A stretch of DNA of 64,000 bases from Sandaracinaceae bacterium (GTDB lineage: Bacteria > Myxococcota_A > Polyangia > Polyangiales > Houyiibacteriaceae): assembly GCA_020633055.1 (NCBI GenBank), contig JACKEJ010000014.1, positions 124,001 to 188,000 of the forward strand, in the 5' to 3' direction. Below the pieces are notes generated by a model. That model saw nothing but the letters and a program-made list of their open reading frames with translations, made no database searches and was not told the DNA's origin. The position numbers were made by a program, and so were the translations under genes. The number at the start of each line of letters is the position of its first letter. Position 1 is the first letter of the stretch. Positions 17,918 to 26,169 of this stretch are shown in pieces.

Positions 17918-19013
17918 CGCGCCCGACGCACGTCGCCCAGCGGAGCAGGTCGCCTCTCGGGGCGCCACGAGCCACTCGGCCGCGAGCCCGGAGGACAAGG
18001 GCCCGGAGGCCGCCGCGCGCGCGGCGCTGCTGCGCTTCGGCGTGGTGGACGCGACGCTCACGCGCATCACGGTCGGGCTCATCAACCAGACCTGGCGCGT
18101 GGACACTGCCGACGGGCCGTTCGTGCTGCAGCGGGTGAACCCCATCTTCGGGCCCGCCGTGCACCGCGACATCGAGGCCATCACCGCGCGCCTTGCGGCC
18201 CATGGGGTGCTGACACCGCGCCTCGTCCGCACCACCGACGACGCGCTGTGCGCCGAGACCGCGCACGGGGTCTACCGGCTGATGACCTACATCGACGGTG
18301 AGGTCGTGAGCGAGCTGACCAGCCCCACGCGCGTGGCGTCGATGGCGCGCTTGGTGGCCCGCTTTCACGCGGCGCTCGACGGGTTTGCGCACACGTTCGC
18401 GTTCACGCGGCCCGGCCCCCACGACACGCCGCGGCACCTCGCGTTCTTGGAAGCCACGCTGCGTGAGTGCGCGGAACACCCTCAGTTCGGGCGCGTGCGG
18501 CCCGTCGCCGAAGCCATCCTCGCGCACGGCCGCGAGCTCCCCGCCTTGGGCCAGCTCCCGCGACGCATCATCCATGGGGACCTCAAGATCACGAACCTCA
18601 TGTTCCGACACGGCACGGACGACGCGCTGGCCATCCTGGACCTGGACACCATGGCGCACGACACGCTGGCCGCCGAGATGGGCGACGCGCTGCGCTCCTG
18701 GTGCAATCCCGCAGGCGAGTCCGAGGAGCGCGCCGAGCTGGACATGGCGCTCTACCGCGCGGCGGTCGACGCCTATGTGGACGAGAGCGGCCCCCTGCTC
18801 CGCGACGAGGAGCGCGCCGCGCTGCCGGCCGGACTCGAGACCATCGCGCTGGAGCTGGCGTCACGCTTCTGCGCCGACGCCCTGCGTGAGTCGTACTTCG
18901 GCTGGGACGCGACACGGTTCACGACCCGCACGGAGCACAACCTGGTACGCGCGCGCTCGCAACTGTCCCTCGCAGCCAGCGTCCGCGGACGGCTGCGCGA
19001 CACGGCGGACTGA
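17910..19013 (+). CDS. APH/choline-kinase-fold phosphotransferase
   Basis: 367 residues. Protein-kinase-like small-molecule kinase (phosphotransferase enzyme family PF01636). The catalytic loop is IIHGDLKITNLMF (HGDxxxxN, about 213-225), the metal motif is ILDLDTM about ten residues on, and the hinge region is YRLMTYIDG. The N-terminal segment VGLINQTWRVDTADGPFVLQRVN resembles the N-acetylhexosamine/homoserine kinase-like branch. The substrate is not predictable. The GTG start overlaps the ttcA stop by 8 bases, implying coupled translation, though no functional link to tRNA thiolation is known. The first ~35 residues are a low-complexity Ala/Arg-rich lead that might be untranslated if a later start is used. 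Confidence 0.85.
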   Translation: MTDAPDARRPAEQVASRGATSHSAASPEDKGPEAAARAALLRFGVVDATLTRITVGLINQTWRVDTADGPFVLQRVNPIFGPAVHRDIEAITARLAAHGVLTPRLVRTTDDALCAETAHGVYRLMTYIDGEVVSELTSPTRVASMARLVARFHAALDGFAHTFAFTRPGPHDTPRHLAFLEATLRECAEHPQFGRVRPVAEAILAHGRELPALGQLPRRIIHGDLKITNLMFRHGTDDALAILDLDTMAHDTLAAEMGDALRSWCNPAGESEERAELDMALYRAAVDAYVDESGPLLRDEERAALPAGLETIALELASRFCADALRESYFGWDATRFTTRTEHNLVRARSQLSLAASVRGRLRDTAD

Positions 19014-19171
19014 CGGTCCGACCGCACCGCCGCTGGCAGACGAAGGCGACCCATACGGCGCTCGATCTCGACGCCTCCTGGCCCGCACGGCGCGCTTCAG
19101 GGTTCTGCTCGCACAGGCCTGGTCCCGCCCTGGGGTGCAAAGCGCTGGGATGTGCAGCTATCCTCGCGGCC

Positions 19172-20803
19172 ATGCGCCCGCCCCTGTTCCCGGTCCTGCT
19201 CCACTCACCCCGCCTCCGCGCCCTCGCGGTCTGCGCGCTCGCCGCAACGCTGTGCGCCACCGGGTGCTCGGACTCCACGCCCGCTCCAGTCCCTGCGCCC
19301 ACCGAGGTGATGACGGCCTACGGACCGGTGCGCGGCGTCGCGGGCGACGGCTTCGTAGGGTACCTGGGGATCCCCTACGCAGCCCCTCCCACGGGCTCGT
19401 TGCGCTTTGCGCCCCCCGCTGCCCCCACCCCTTGGACCGCCCCGCTGGACGCCGACACGCGCCCGCGCGCGTGCCCACAGGTCATCCCCATCCTCGGCGC
19501 GCAGACGGAGGAGAACTGCCTCTTCGTGAACGTGCACGTGCCGGCCGAGGTGCCGCCCAGCGGCGCCCCTGTCCTGGTGTGGATCCACGGCGGGGGCTTC
19601 ACGCTCGGTGAGGGTGTGCAGACCGACGGCGGCACGGTGGGTGACGTGTTGGCCCGCGAGGAGGGCATCGTGGTGGTCAGCATGAACTACCGCCTCGGTG
19701 CGCTGGGCTTCTTGTCGCACCCCGCACTGACCCGCGAGTCCGACGACGGTGTCAGCGGCAACTACGGCCTCCTGGACCAGGTCTTCGCGCTCGAGTGGGT
19801 CCGCGACAACATCCGCGCATTCGGAGGCGACCCGGAGCGCGTGACCATCGCTGGCCAGTCCGCGGGCGGCGTGAGCGTGTGCGCGCACCTCACCTCGCCG
19901 CGCAGCCAGGGGCTGTTCCACGCCGCCATCGTCGAGAGCGGACCCTGCGAGCGCACGATGACACTGGCGGAAGGCAGCGCGCAGGGGGAGCGCTTCGCCG
20001 CAGCGTTGCCGACGCCATGCGACACGGGTACCGACAGCGAGGTGCTCGCGTGCCTGCGGAGCACCAGCGCAGGCGACATCCTCGCCACGCTACCCAGCTC
20101 GCGCGACTTCCTCACGCGCACCGACGACACGGCCTTCTGGGGCCCCGTCGTCGACGGTGATGTGCTCCCCCAGTCCATCGGGGACGCCATCCGAGCAGGC
20201 AATGTGCCCGACGTCCCCGTCCTCGCGGGCTTCACCGAGAACGAGGGGCGCGTCTTCGCCGCGCTCAGCGAGGTCGTCATCGCGCCCGCGGACTACGAGA
20301 GCGCGCTGACGGACCTGGTAGGTGGCCCCGGCGCCGCTGCGGACGCCGTGATCGCCGCCTACCCGCTGGACGGCGAGGACCCCACGGTGCGGTACTTCGA
20401 CGCGATCGGCGACCAGCTGCTGACCTGCGCTGCCCGCTCGAGCATCGTCGCGCTGGGAGCGCAGGTGGACCTCTACGAGTACTACTACCGTTACCCCGAC
20501 GCGGCCTTCCAGCTGCCTACCGACTTCGATCTGGGTGCCTACCACGCGGCCGAGGTGCAGTTCGTGTTCGGGTACCGCGCGAACGCGTTCATCCGACGCT
20601 TCAACGAGGACGAGCAAACCATGCACGACATCATCCGCAGCTACTGGGGTGCGTTCGTGCGCGAGGGGCGACCAGACGCCACTGGGCTCCCCGCTTGGCC
20701 CAAATACAACGCCGCAGTGGACAACCACCTCGTGCTGGACCTCGCGGTCGAGACGGGGACAGGTGCCGCTGCGGCGCGGTGTGCGGTCTGGGACGCGCTC
20801 TGA
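19172..20803 (+). CDS. Type-B carboxylesterase lipoprotein
   Basis: 543 residues. A signal sequence with a lipobox (LCATGC, Cys about 31) predicts an envelope lipoprotein. It is followed by the alpha/beta-hydrolase carboxylesterase domain: YGPVRGV...YLGIPYAAPPTG, oxyanion HGGGFTLG, nucleophile elbow IAGQSAGGVSV (Ser about 232), acid in AGFTENEG, and catalytic His in YHAAEVQFVFG near the C-terminus. The expected disulfide cysteines (e.g. EENCLFVNV) are present. It hydrolyses carboxylic esters outside the cytoplasm; the physiological substrate is unknown. It converges with ndk. Confidence 0.9.
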   Translation: MRPPLFPVLLHSPRLRALAVCALAATLCATGCSDSTPAPVPAPTEVMTAYGPVRGVAGDGFVGYLGIPYAAPPTGSLRFAPPAAPTPWTAPLDADTRPRACPQVIPILGAQTEENCLFVNVHVPAEVPPSGAPVLVWIHGGGFTLGEGVQTDGGTVGDVLAREEGIVVVSMNYRLGALGFLSHPALTRESDDGVSGNYGLLDQVFALEWVRDNIRAFGGDPERVTIAGQSAGGVSVCAHLTSPRSQGLFHAAIVESGPCERTMTLAEGSAQGERFAAALPTPCDTGTDSEVLACLRSTSAGDILATLPSSRDFLTRTDDTAFWGPVVDGDVLPQSIGDAIRAGNVPDVPVLAGFTENEGRVFAALSEVVIAPADYESALTDLVGGPGAAADAVIAAYPLDGEDPTVRYFDAIGDQLLTCAARSSIVALGAQVDLYEYYYRYPDAAFQLPTDFDLGAYHAAEVQFVFGYRANAFIRRFNEDEQTMHDIIRSYWGAFVREGRPDATGLPAWPKYNAAVDNHLVLDLAVETGTGAAAARCAVWDAL

Positions 20804-20819
20804 CGGGCGACTCGCCCGT
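20803..20819. terminator. Short hairpin between the convergent esterase and ndk genes
   Basis: ACGGGC (20803-20808) pairs with GCCCGT (20814-20819) around a 5-base loop; the inner bases can extend the stem. No clear U-tract follows on either strand, so a terminator role, possibly bidirectional, is only likely. Confidence 0.4.
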
Positions 20820-20836
20820 TCACAGAGCAGCGTCGC

Positions 20837-21256
20837 TCAGCCCAGCTCGTAGCCCGGGAAGAAGTAGTTGATCTCGATGCCGGCGTTCTCGAGGCTGTCG
20901 GAGCCGTGCACGGCGTTCTCGCCGATGTCCTTGGCGTACTGCTTGCGGATGGTGCCCTCGTCGGCGTTCGCCGGGTTGGTGGCGCCCATGAGCGTGCGGT
21001 AGGCCACGACGGCGTTCTCGCCCTCGAGCACGCTGACGACCACCGGGCCGCGCGTCATGAAGTCCACGAGCTCACCGAAAAACGGGCGCTCCTTGTGCAC
21101 GGCGTAGAACCCCTCGGCCATCGGGCGGCTGAGGTGCACCATGCGCATGGCCTTGATCTTCAGGCCGGCGCCCTCGATCATCGCGAGGATGTTGCCGACG
21201 TTGTTGGCCTCGACGGCGTCGGGCTTGATGATGCTGAAAGTACGTTCGGTAGCCAT
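20837..21256 (-). CDS. ndk: Nucleoside diphosphate kinase
   Basis: 139 residues. It transfers the gamma phosphate between NTPs and NDPs. The conserved N-terminus ERTFSIIKPDAV and the active-site segment ENAVHGSDS with the phosphorylated His are present, together with RGPVVVSVLEGENAV and RTLMGATNP. The ATG at 21256 matches the family N-terminus; an in-frame ATG at 21289 would add an unconserved tail. Length is normal for the family (about 140). Confidence 0.96.
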   Translation of the reverse strand: MATERTFSIIKPDAVEANNVGNILAMIEGAGLKIKAMRMVHLSRPMAEGFYAVHKERPFFGELVDFMTRGPVVVSVLEGENAVVAYRTLMGATNPANADEGTIRKQYAKDIGENAVHGSDSLENAGIEINYFFPGYELG

Positions 21257-21497
21257 GGTCAGTCCTTGTCGTGGTTCCATCGCGGCCACCGGGAGGTAGC
21301 CAAAATCGGGCGCGTTTTAGCGCGCTTTGGCAATTCAGCAAGAAAATCGAGACCATCCGGGGTGAGCGCGCAGCGGGCGCGCCCCAGGTGCCCAACCGAC
21401 CGGTCTCTGGGCCTCGCGCGGTGAGAGTCTGCGGAGCGGGATCCCAGCACAGAGAGGGCGGTCGCGGCTCGCCCTCCGTCCGCTGGACCCGTGGCCC

Positions 21498-22256
21498 CTA
21501 CACCGTCTCGGACTCGCCCAGCAGCAACGCCGGGTCGTCCGTAATGATGGTGCGCACCCCCAGCGCAGCCAGCCGCGCGGCGCGCGGCACGTCGTTCACC
21601 GTCCACGTGTTCAGCTGCAGGCCGCCCGCGATGCACAGCTCGCCCAGCCCCGCGGTAATGAACGTGTGGTGCGGGTGCAGCGCGTTGCACCCGGCCGCCT
21701 GCGCCTGCGCGACCCACTGCTCCGCGTCGCCCGACCTCTCGATCAGCCAGCCCAGCCGCACCGCCGCGTCACGAGCCCGCACCACACGCAGCAGCTCGAG
21801 GTCGAAGGAGCTCACAAGCATGGCGCGTGACCCCGCGTGGGGATCACGGGCGAGGGCCGCCAACACGATGTCGGCCACCTGCTCGGCGCCGTGTGCCCGG
21901 CAGCCCCCGTCCGCGACCTTGATCTCCACGTTGAGCGGGATGTCCACCGCCGCCAGCAGCTCGGCCAAGGTAGGAACCCGCACCCCACGCCCCTCGAGCG
22001 GCGTCCCCACCGCGGCGTCCAGCGCCTGGATGGCCGCGAGCGACGACGCGGACACGCACCCGGTCCCGCTGGTGGTGCGGTCCAGGGTGTCGTCGTGCAT
22101 CAGCACGGGCACGTCGTCCTGCGTGATCTGAACGTCGAGCTCCACCATCGCAGCCCCCTGCTCCACCGCGGCCACGATGGACTCGAGCGTGTTCTCCGGG
22201 AAGCGACCGCCCGGTCGCGTGGGGCCGAGGCCGCGGTGTGCGCAGACGATGGTCAT
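21498..22256 (-). CDS. Glycerophosphodiester phosphodiesterase
   Basis: 252 residues, GDPD TIM-barrel family. HRG (residues 7-9), PENTLES, the metal/catalytic ELDVQITQDDVPVLMHDDTLDRTTSGTG with a second His, NVEIKV, and the C-terminal TWTVND are all present. It hydrolyses glycerophosphodiesters to glycerol-3-phosphate and an alcohol. There is no signal peptide, so it is cytoplasmic. Its ATG overlaps the TGA of the DUF4188 gene by 4 bases (22253-22256), so the two are translated from one mRNA. Confidence 0.92.
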   Translation of the reverse strand: MTIVCAHRGLGPTRPGGRFPENTLESIVAAVEQGAAMVELDVQITQDDVPVLMHDDTLDRTTSGTGCVSASSLAAIQALDAAVGTPLEGRGVRVPTLAELLAAVDIPLNVEIKVADGGCRAHGAEQVADIVLAALARDPHAGSRAMLVSSFDLELLRVVRARDAAVRLGWLIERSGDAEQWVAQAQAAGCNALHPHHTFITAGLGELCIAGGLQLNTWTVNDVPRAARLAALGVRTIITDDPALLLGESETV

Positions 22257-22738
22257 GCCGCGAGGGTAGTGCTTCGGGACAGACGACCGCGAGCCCCATG
22301 TAGCGGTCCCTGCGCGGGCACGAGGGGGCCGACCTTGCCCAGCCCAAAGGCGGGCATGTGGTGGTAGAGCGACTCGTACTGCCCCGGCGGCACGATGTAC
22401 GTCTCGTGCCAGATACCCATCGCACCGCCGAGGCCCCACGACTTGACCCAGCGGCGCCACGCGGGGACGTGGGCGCGCTCACGGTCGGACGCATAGCGCA
22501 GTAGGTGCTCGTGCGAGCGCCAGTACTGCACCGCGAGCGTGGTGCGGCCCACGTAGTTCTCGAACGCTAGCAAGCCTGCGGACGGGTCCGCCTGCAGCTC
22601 GCGCATCATGCGCCCCATCGCGCTGGCCACCCCCCACATCACGGGGAGCATCCACCAGCGGTTCACGCGAGAGCCGATCAGGAAGACGACGATGCCCTCG
22701 TCGCGGGACACGGTGAGACGGTCGGGATGCACGGTCAT
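22253..22738 (-). CDS. DUF4188 family protein (ferredoxin-fold, monooxygenase-like)
   Basis: 161 residues. It matches the DUF4188 pattern: VFLIGSRVNRWW, MMRELQADPSAGLLAFENYVGRTTLAVQYWRSHEHLLRYA, then HVPAWRRW, GIWHETYIVPPGQYESLYHHMPAFGLG. The family has a dimeric alpha/beta-barrel-like fold resembling heme-degrading or small monooxygenases; no activity is established. The ATG at 22738 is preferred to an in-frame ATG at 22795 because that extension would run through the intergenic operator region. First gene of a two-gene operon with the GDPD gene and divergent from a TetR regulator, which probably controls it. Confidence 0.83.
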   Translation of the reverse strand: MTVHPDRLTVSRDEGIVVFLIGSRVNRWWMLPVMWGVASAMGRMMRELQADPSAGLLAFENYVGRTTLAVQYWRSHEHLLRYASDRERAHVPAWRRWVKSWGLGGAMGIWHETYIVPPGQYESLYHHMPAFGLGKVGPLVPAQGPLHGARGRLSRSTTLAA

Positions 22739-22850
22739 GAGGCTGCTCCTTGTGGCGGCGCGCCGCCATGTAGACAGCAGCACCATTGTTGTCACCGTCT
22801 ACATATCGCATGTGTTGCCATTGTCAACATTGTTCCGCATAGTGCGTTTC
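22739..22850. promoter_or_regulatory. Divergent promoter/operator between DUF4188 operon and tetR gene
   Basis: This 112-base region is visibly richer in A+T than its surroundings. It contains a perfect 14-bp palindrome GGCGGCGCGCCGCC (22754-22767) and an inverted repeat ATGTAGAC (22768-22775)/GTCTACAT (22797-22804). A consensus -35 TTGACA lies on the minus strand (22827-22822) with TATGTA about 16 bases further. On the plus strand TTGCCA (22815-22820) is 17 bases from CATAGT (22838-22843). The two promoters overlap, so one bound TetR dimer could control both directions. Confidence 0.55.
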
Positions 22851-23474
22851 ATGGTCGCGAAACGCCGTGAAACAGGCGCCTATCACCATGGAGATCTGCG
22901 CGCCGAGCTGCTGACCGCGGCGGTGGCCCTCGCCGAGGAGCGCGGCATCGACGGGCTGAGCCTGCGCGAGTGCGCCCGGCGCGCGGGGGTCTCGCACGCC
23001 GCGCCGTACCGGCACTTCGAGGACAAGAACGCCCTCCTGAGCGCGCTGGCGGAGCAGGGCTTCGCGTGGCTGGCAGAAGCGGGGCGCGCGGCCATGGAGG
23101 GCATCGAGGACCCGCGAGAACGCCTCGACGCCTATGGTGTGGCCTACGTGCGCTTCGCCGTGGAGCACCCCATCCACTTCCGGCTGATGTTCACGCGCGC
23201 GCTGCCCGCGGGTCCTTCGGCCCCGGATGACTGCGTGGAGCAGCCCTCGCCCGACGACGCGTTCGCGCTGCTCGTGGCCACCGCCGGCGAAGCGCGCCGA
23301 GCCTCGGGTGAGCAGGCGCTGCTGGCGGGCGTGGCGTCCTGGTGTCTCCCCCACGGGCTCGCGATGCTGATCCTCGACGGGCGCATCCCCAGGGAGCGCG
23401 TGGCCACGCCAGAGGCTGTGTCGGTGTTGGCGCGCGAAGTGCTCGCGAGCTGGCGTGGGGCGGAAATACGCTGA
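22851..23474 (+). CDS. TetR/AcrR-family transcriptional regulator (WHG-domain type)
   Basis: 207 residues. N-terminal TetR DNA-binding domain, with HGDLRAELLTAAVALAEERGIDGLSLRECARRAGVSHAAPYRHFEDKNALLSALAEQGF covering the helix-turn-helix at about residues 32-51. The C-terminal ligand domain has the YVRFAVEHPIHFRLMF pattern of the WHG/TetR_C_33 type. The ATG at 22851 gives the family N-terminus (YHHGDLR). It is divergent from the DUF4188-GDPD operon with overlapping promoters, so it probably represses that operon and itself. The effector ligand is unknown. Confidence 0.9.
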   Translation: MVAKRRETGAYHHGDLRAELLTAAVALAEERGIDGLSLRECARRAGVSHAAPYRHFEDKNALLSALAEQGFAWLAEAGRAAMEGIEDPRERLDAYGVAYVRFAVEHPIHFRLMFTRALPAGPSAPDDCVEQPSPDDAFALLVATAGEARRASGEQALLAGVASWCLPHGLAMLILDGRIPRERVATPEAVSVLAREVLASWRGAEIR

Positions 23475-23516
23475 ACTCGTAGCGGTCGCCGCTAACATTC
23501 CGTAAGCTTTGGAATT

Positions 23517-24875
23517 GTGAACCCCGGGGGCCCACAGCGACAGCGCGAGCATGACCACGGCCCCCGTGAGAGTACGCTCGACAGCGCCCTCGACAGCGGG
23601 CACCTCGCGCAAGGGCCCCTCGACCCGGCGCTGCGCACCCAGTTGCGACGCTTGGTGGCGCGACCGCCGCTGTGGGTGCGGGTACCGGACGCGCTCGTCG
23701 CCAACTTCGAGGACCGACAGCGGGACGACCTCCGGCGCATTCTCCCCATCGGCGGGCTGTGCGGCGTGACCTTGGCGCTGCTGGTGGTCGCCGCACGCAT
23801 GCTGTTCTACCGCGGCGTGGGCACCCCAGCCGACGAGCAGCTCTACGCCAACATCGCGGTCTTCAACTTCGCGGTCATCACCCTCACCGTCGCTGCGCTC
23901 TACGTCCCGGCCGTGTTCCGCCACTACCGCGTCGTGCTGGTGATGGGCGGCGGGCTGGTGCTGGCCTCCACCCACGCGGGCAGCCTGCTGATCACGGAGC
24001 GCCACCTCGCCATGTCCGCCACGTACGCCTGCATGTTCGGCGCGACGGTGGTGACCATCGGCTTCCGGCACGGGCTGTTCCACTCGGTGTTCACGTGCGT
24101 CGCCGGGATCGCTGGAGGCTCGTTCTACGCGGCCTCGCGGGGCGCCTCGCCCGACTGGGTCTCCGCGCTGTACGGGTTCGTGGGAGCCACGGCGGTGGGC
24201 GCCGTCATCTCGTGGCTGGTAGAGCGTCAGGACACGCTGCGCTACCTGCAGTCGCTGCTGCTGGCGGGCGAGATCGCGGAACGACGCCGCTTGAACGAAC
24301 AGCTCACGGCGATGTCGCGCACGGACTCCCTCTCGGGGCTGGCCAACCGCCGCTCGTTCGACGACACGCTCGAGGCCGAGTGGGCGCGCATGGCGCGGGA
24401 GCGCACGCCCTTGTCACTCCTGTTCGTCGACATCGATCACTTCAAGCGCTTCAACGACGCCTACGGGCACCGTGACGGTGACGACTGCCTGCGGCGCGTC
24501 GGTCAGGTCATCGCGAAGGGAGCGCGGCGGCCGGCCGACCTCGCGGCGCGCTATGGGGGCGAGGAGTTCGTCATCCTGCTGCCCAACACGTCGCTGGCGG
24601 GCGCCGAGGAGGTGGCCGAGCGCGTGCTCGCGCTGGTGGACGAGCTCGGCATTCGCCACGCGGATTCGCCTACGGCGGGGCACGTGACCATCAGCGTGGG
24701 CGTGGCCACCGCGGATCCCGAGACGGACCTCGAGCCACGCCACCTGGTGGAGACCGCCGACGCGTGCCTCTACCGCGCCAAGAACAAGGGCCGTCACGGG
24801 TTGGTGTCGTCCTTGCTGCGGGGCGACTCCATCCGCCCCGCGCCCCGGTCCATCGCCGCGGGTGAAGCGCGCTGA
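23517..24875 (+). CDS. Membrane-bound diguanylate cyclase (GGDEF)
   Basis: 452 residues from a GTG. An N-terminal cytoplasmic stretch is followed by about six transmembrane helices (residues about 80-240), a short coiled-coil (LLLAGEIAERRRLNEQLTAM) and a GGDEF domain (about 265-435). The domain has DSLSGLANRRSFD, FVDIDHFKRFNDAYGHRDGD, RYGGEEFVILLP and VTISVGVAT. The active site is GGEEF, so it should make c-di-GMP from two GTP. RPAD sits five residues before GGEEF, the allosteric RxxD inhibitory site, so product inhibition is expected. The start lies 42 bases after tetR; small inverted repeats (23480-23494 and 23497-23515) fill the gap. Confidence 0.9.
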   Translation: MNPGGPQRQREHDHGPRESTLDSALDSGHLAQGPLDPALRTQLRRLVARPPLWVRVPDALVANFEDRQRDDLRRILPIGGLCGVTLALLVVAARMLFYRGVGTPADEQLYANIAVFNFAVITLTVAALYVPAVFRHYRVVLVMGGGLVLASTHAGSLLITERHLAMSATYACMFGATVVTIGFRHGLFHSVFTCVAGIAGGSFYAASRGASPDWVSALYGFVGATAVGAVISWLVERQDTLRYLQSLLLAGEIAERRRLNEQLTAMSRTDSLSGLANRRSFDDTLEAEWARMARERTPLSLLFVDIDHFKRFNDAYGHRDGDDCLRRVGQVIAKGARRPADLAARYGGEEFVILLPNTSLAGAEEVAERVLALVDELGIRHADSPTAGHVTISVGVATADPETDLEPRHLVETADACLYRAKNKGRHGLVSSLLRGDSIRPAPRSIAAGEAR

Positions 24876-24954
24876 ACCCCGGGCGCGCCCCTGCGGAACG
24901 CTCCGTCTGACAACACCTACGCACGCGGATCCACAACGGGGTCCCAGACGCGAG

Positions 24955-24984
24955 GACGCCCGCGAACGTGAGCTCGCGGGCGTC
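24955..24984. terminator. Strong hairpin downstream of mdh
   Basis: GACGCCCGCGA (24955-24965) and TCGCGGGCGTC (24974-24984) form a perfect 11-bp stem with an 8-base loop, 26 bases past the mdh stop and 79 bases past the cyclase stop. No U-tract is visible on either side. It may end transcription from both converging genes or stabilise the 3' ends. Confidence 0.5.
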
Positions 24985-25010
24985 CATCGGGGGCAACGTG
25001 GCGCTGCGCC

Positions 25011-25991
25011 TCAGAAGAGGTGCTTGACCGCGTCGGCCTCCTCCTGGAGCTCCTTCGCGGTGGCGTCCATGCGAGCGCGGCTGAACTCGTTGATCTCGAT
25101 GCCCTGGACGATGCTGTACTTGCCGTCCTTGCAGGTGCAGGGGAAGCCGTAGATCAGCCCCTCGGGGATGCCGTAGCTGCCGTCCGACGGGACGGCCATG
25201 GAGACGGTGTCGCCCTCGGCCGTGCCGTGCCACCAGTCGTGGATGTGGTCGATGGCCGCGTTGGCCGCCGACGCCGCGCTGGACAGGCCACGCGCCTTGA
25301 TGATGGCCGCGCCGCGCTGCTGCACCTCGGGGATGAACGTGCTCTCCACCCACGCCTGGTCGCCCACGACGTCGCTGGCGCTCTTGCCGTTGATCTTGGC
25401 GCTGAACACGTCGGGGTACTGGGTGGCCGAGTGGTTGCCCCAGATGGTCATGTTCTTGACGTCGCTCACGGCGCAGCCCGTCTTGGCGGCCAGCGCGCTC
25501 ATGGCGCGGTTCTGGTCCAGGCGCACCATCGCGGTGAAGTTCTCGCGCGGGAGGTCCTTCGCGTTGTTCATGGCGATGAACGCGTTGGTGTTGGCGGGGT
25601 TGCCCACCACCAGCACCTTGCAGTCACGGTCGGCCACGGCGTTGAGCGCCTTGCCCTGGCCGATGAAGATGCCGCCGTTCTTCTCGAGCAGGTCCTTGCG
25701 CTCCATGCCCGGACCGCGCGGCATGGCGCCCACGAGCAGCGCCACCTGCGTGCCCGCGAAGCCCTTCATCGGGTCGTCGCTGGCCTCCATCCCGGCCAGC
25801 GTCGGGAAGGCGCAGTCCGCGAGCTCCATCATCACGCCCTCGACCGCCTTCATGGACGGCGGGATGTCGATGAGCTGGAGGATGACGGGCTGGTCCTTGC
25901 CGAGCATCTCGCCAGCGGCGATGCGGAACAAGAGGCCGTAGCAAATCTGACCGGCCGCGCCGGTGACGGCGACCTTCACGGGCTTCTTCAT
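25011..25991 (-). CDS. mdh: Malate dehydrogenase
   Basis: 326 residues, of the bacterial/cytosolic-type (AAB-like) MDH group. The NAD-binding VTGAAGQICYGLLFRIA is at residues 9-25, the substrate-binding mobile loop is GAMPRGPGMERKDLL, then VGNPANTNAF, LDQNRAMSALAAKTG, and the catalytic His in IWGNHSATQYPD. It oxidises malate to oxaloacetate with NAD+ in the TCA cycle. Length is normal. It is transcribed in the same direction as the BACON-OmpA gene upstream but separated by 178 bases and probably has its own promoter. Confidence 0.96.
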   Translation of the reverse strand: MKKPVKVAVTGAAGQICYGLLFRIAAGEMLGKDQPVILQLIDIPPSMKAVEGVMMELADCAFPTLAGMEASDDPMKGFAGTQVALLVGAMPRGPGMERKDLLEKNGGIFIGQGKALNAVADRDCKVLVVGNPANTNAFIAMNNAKDLPRENFTAMVRLDQNRAMSALAAKTGCAVSDVKNMTIWGNHSATQYPDVFSAKINGKSASDVVGDQAWVESTFIPEVQQRGAAIIKARGLSSAASAANAAIDHIHDWWHGTAEGDTVSMAVPSDGSYGIPEGLIYGFPCTCKDGKYSIVQGIEINEFSRARMDATAKELQEEADAVKHLF

Positions 25992-26169
25992 GTGACTCTC
26001 CTGCGCAGCGAGGAAGGCGCTGCGACGTGACGGGGATGGGCGCGCTCTTGCGAGAGCGCTCGCCAGACAACGGAGCGCTGCCGAGCGGCCGCGAAGGTAG
26101 CAGGCCCCAAGCCCCGATGCACCCTGCCCGGACGGCCCATACGAGTACGTGCGGACGCATGAGCACGGA

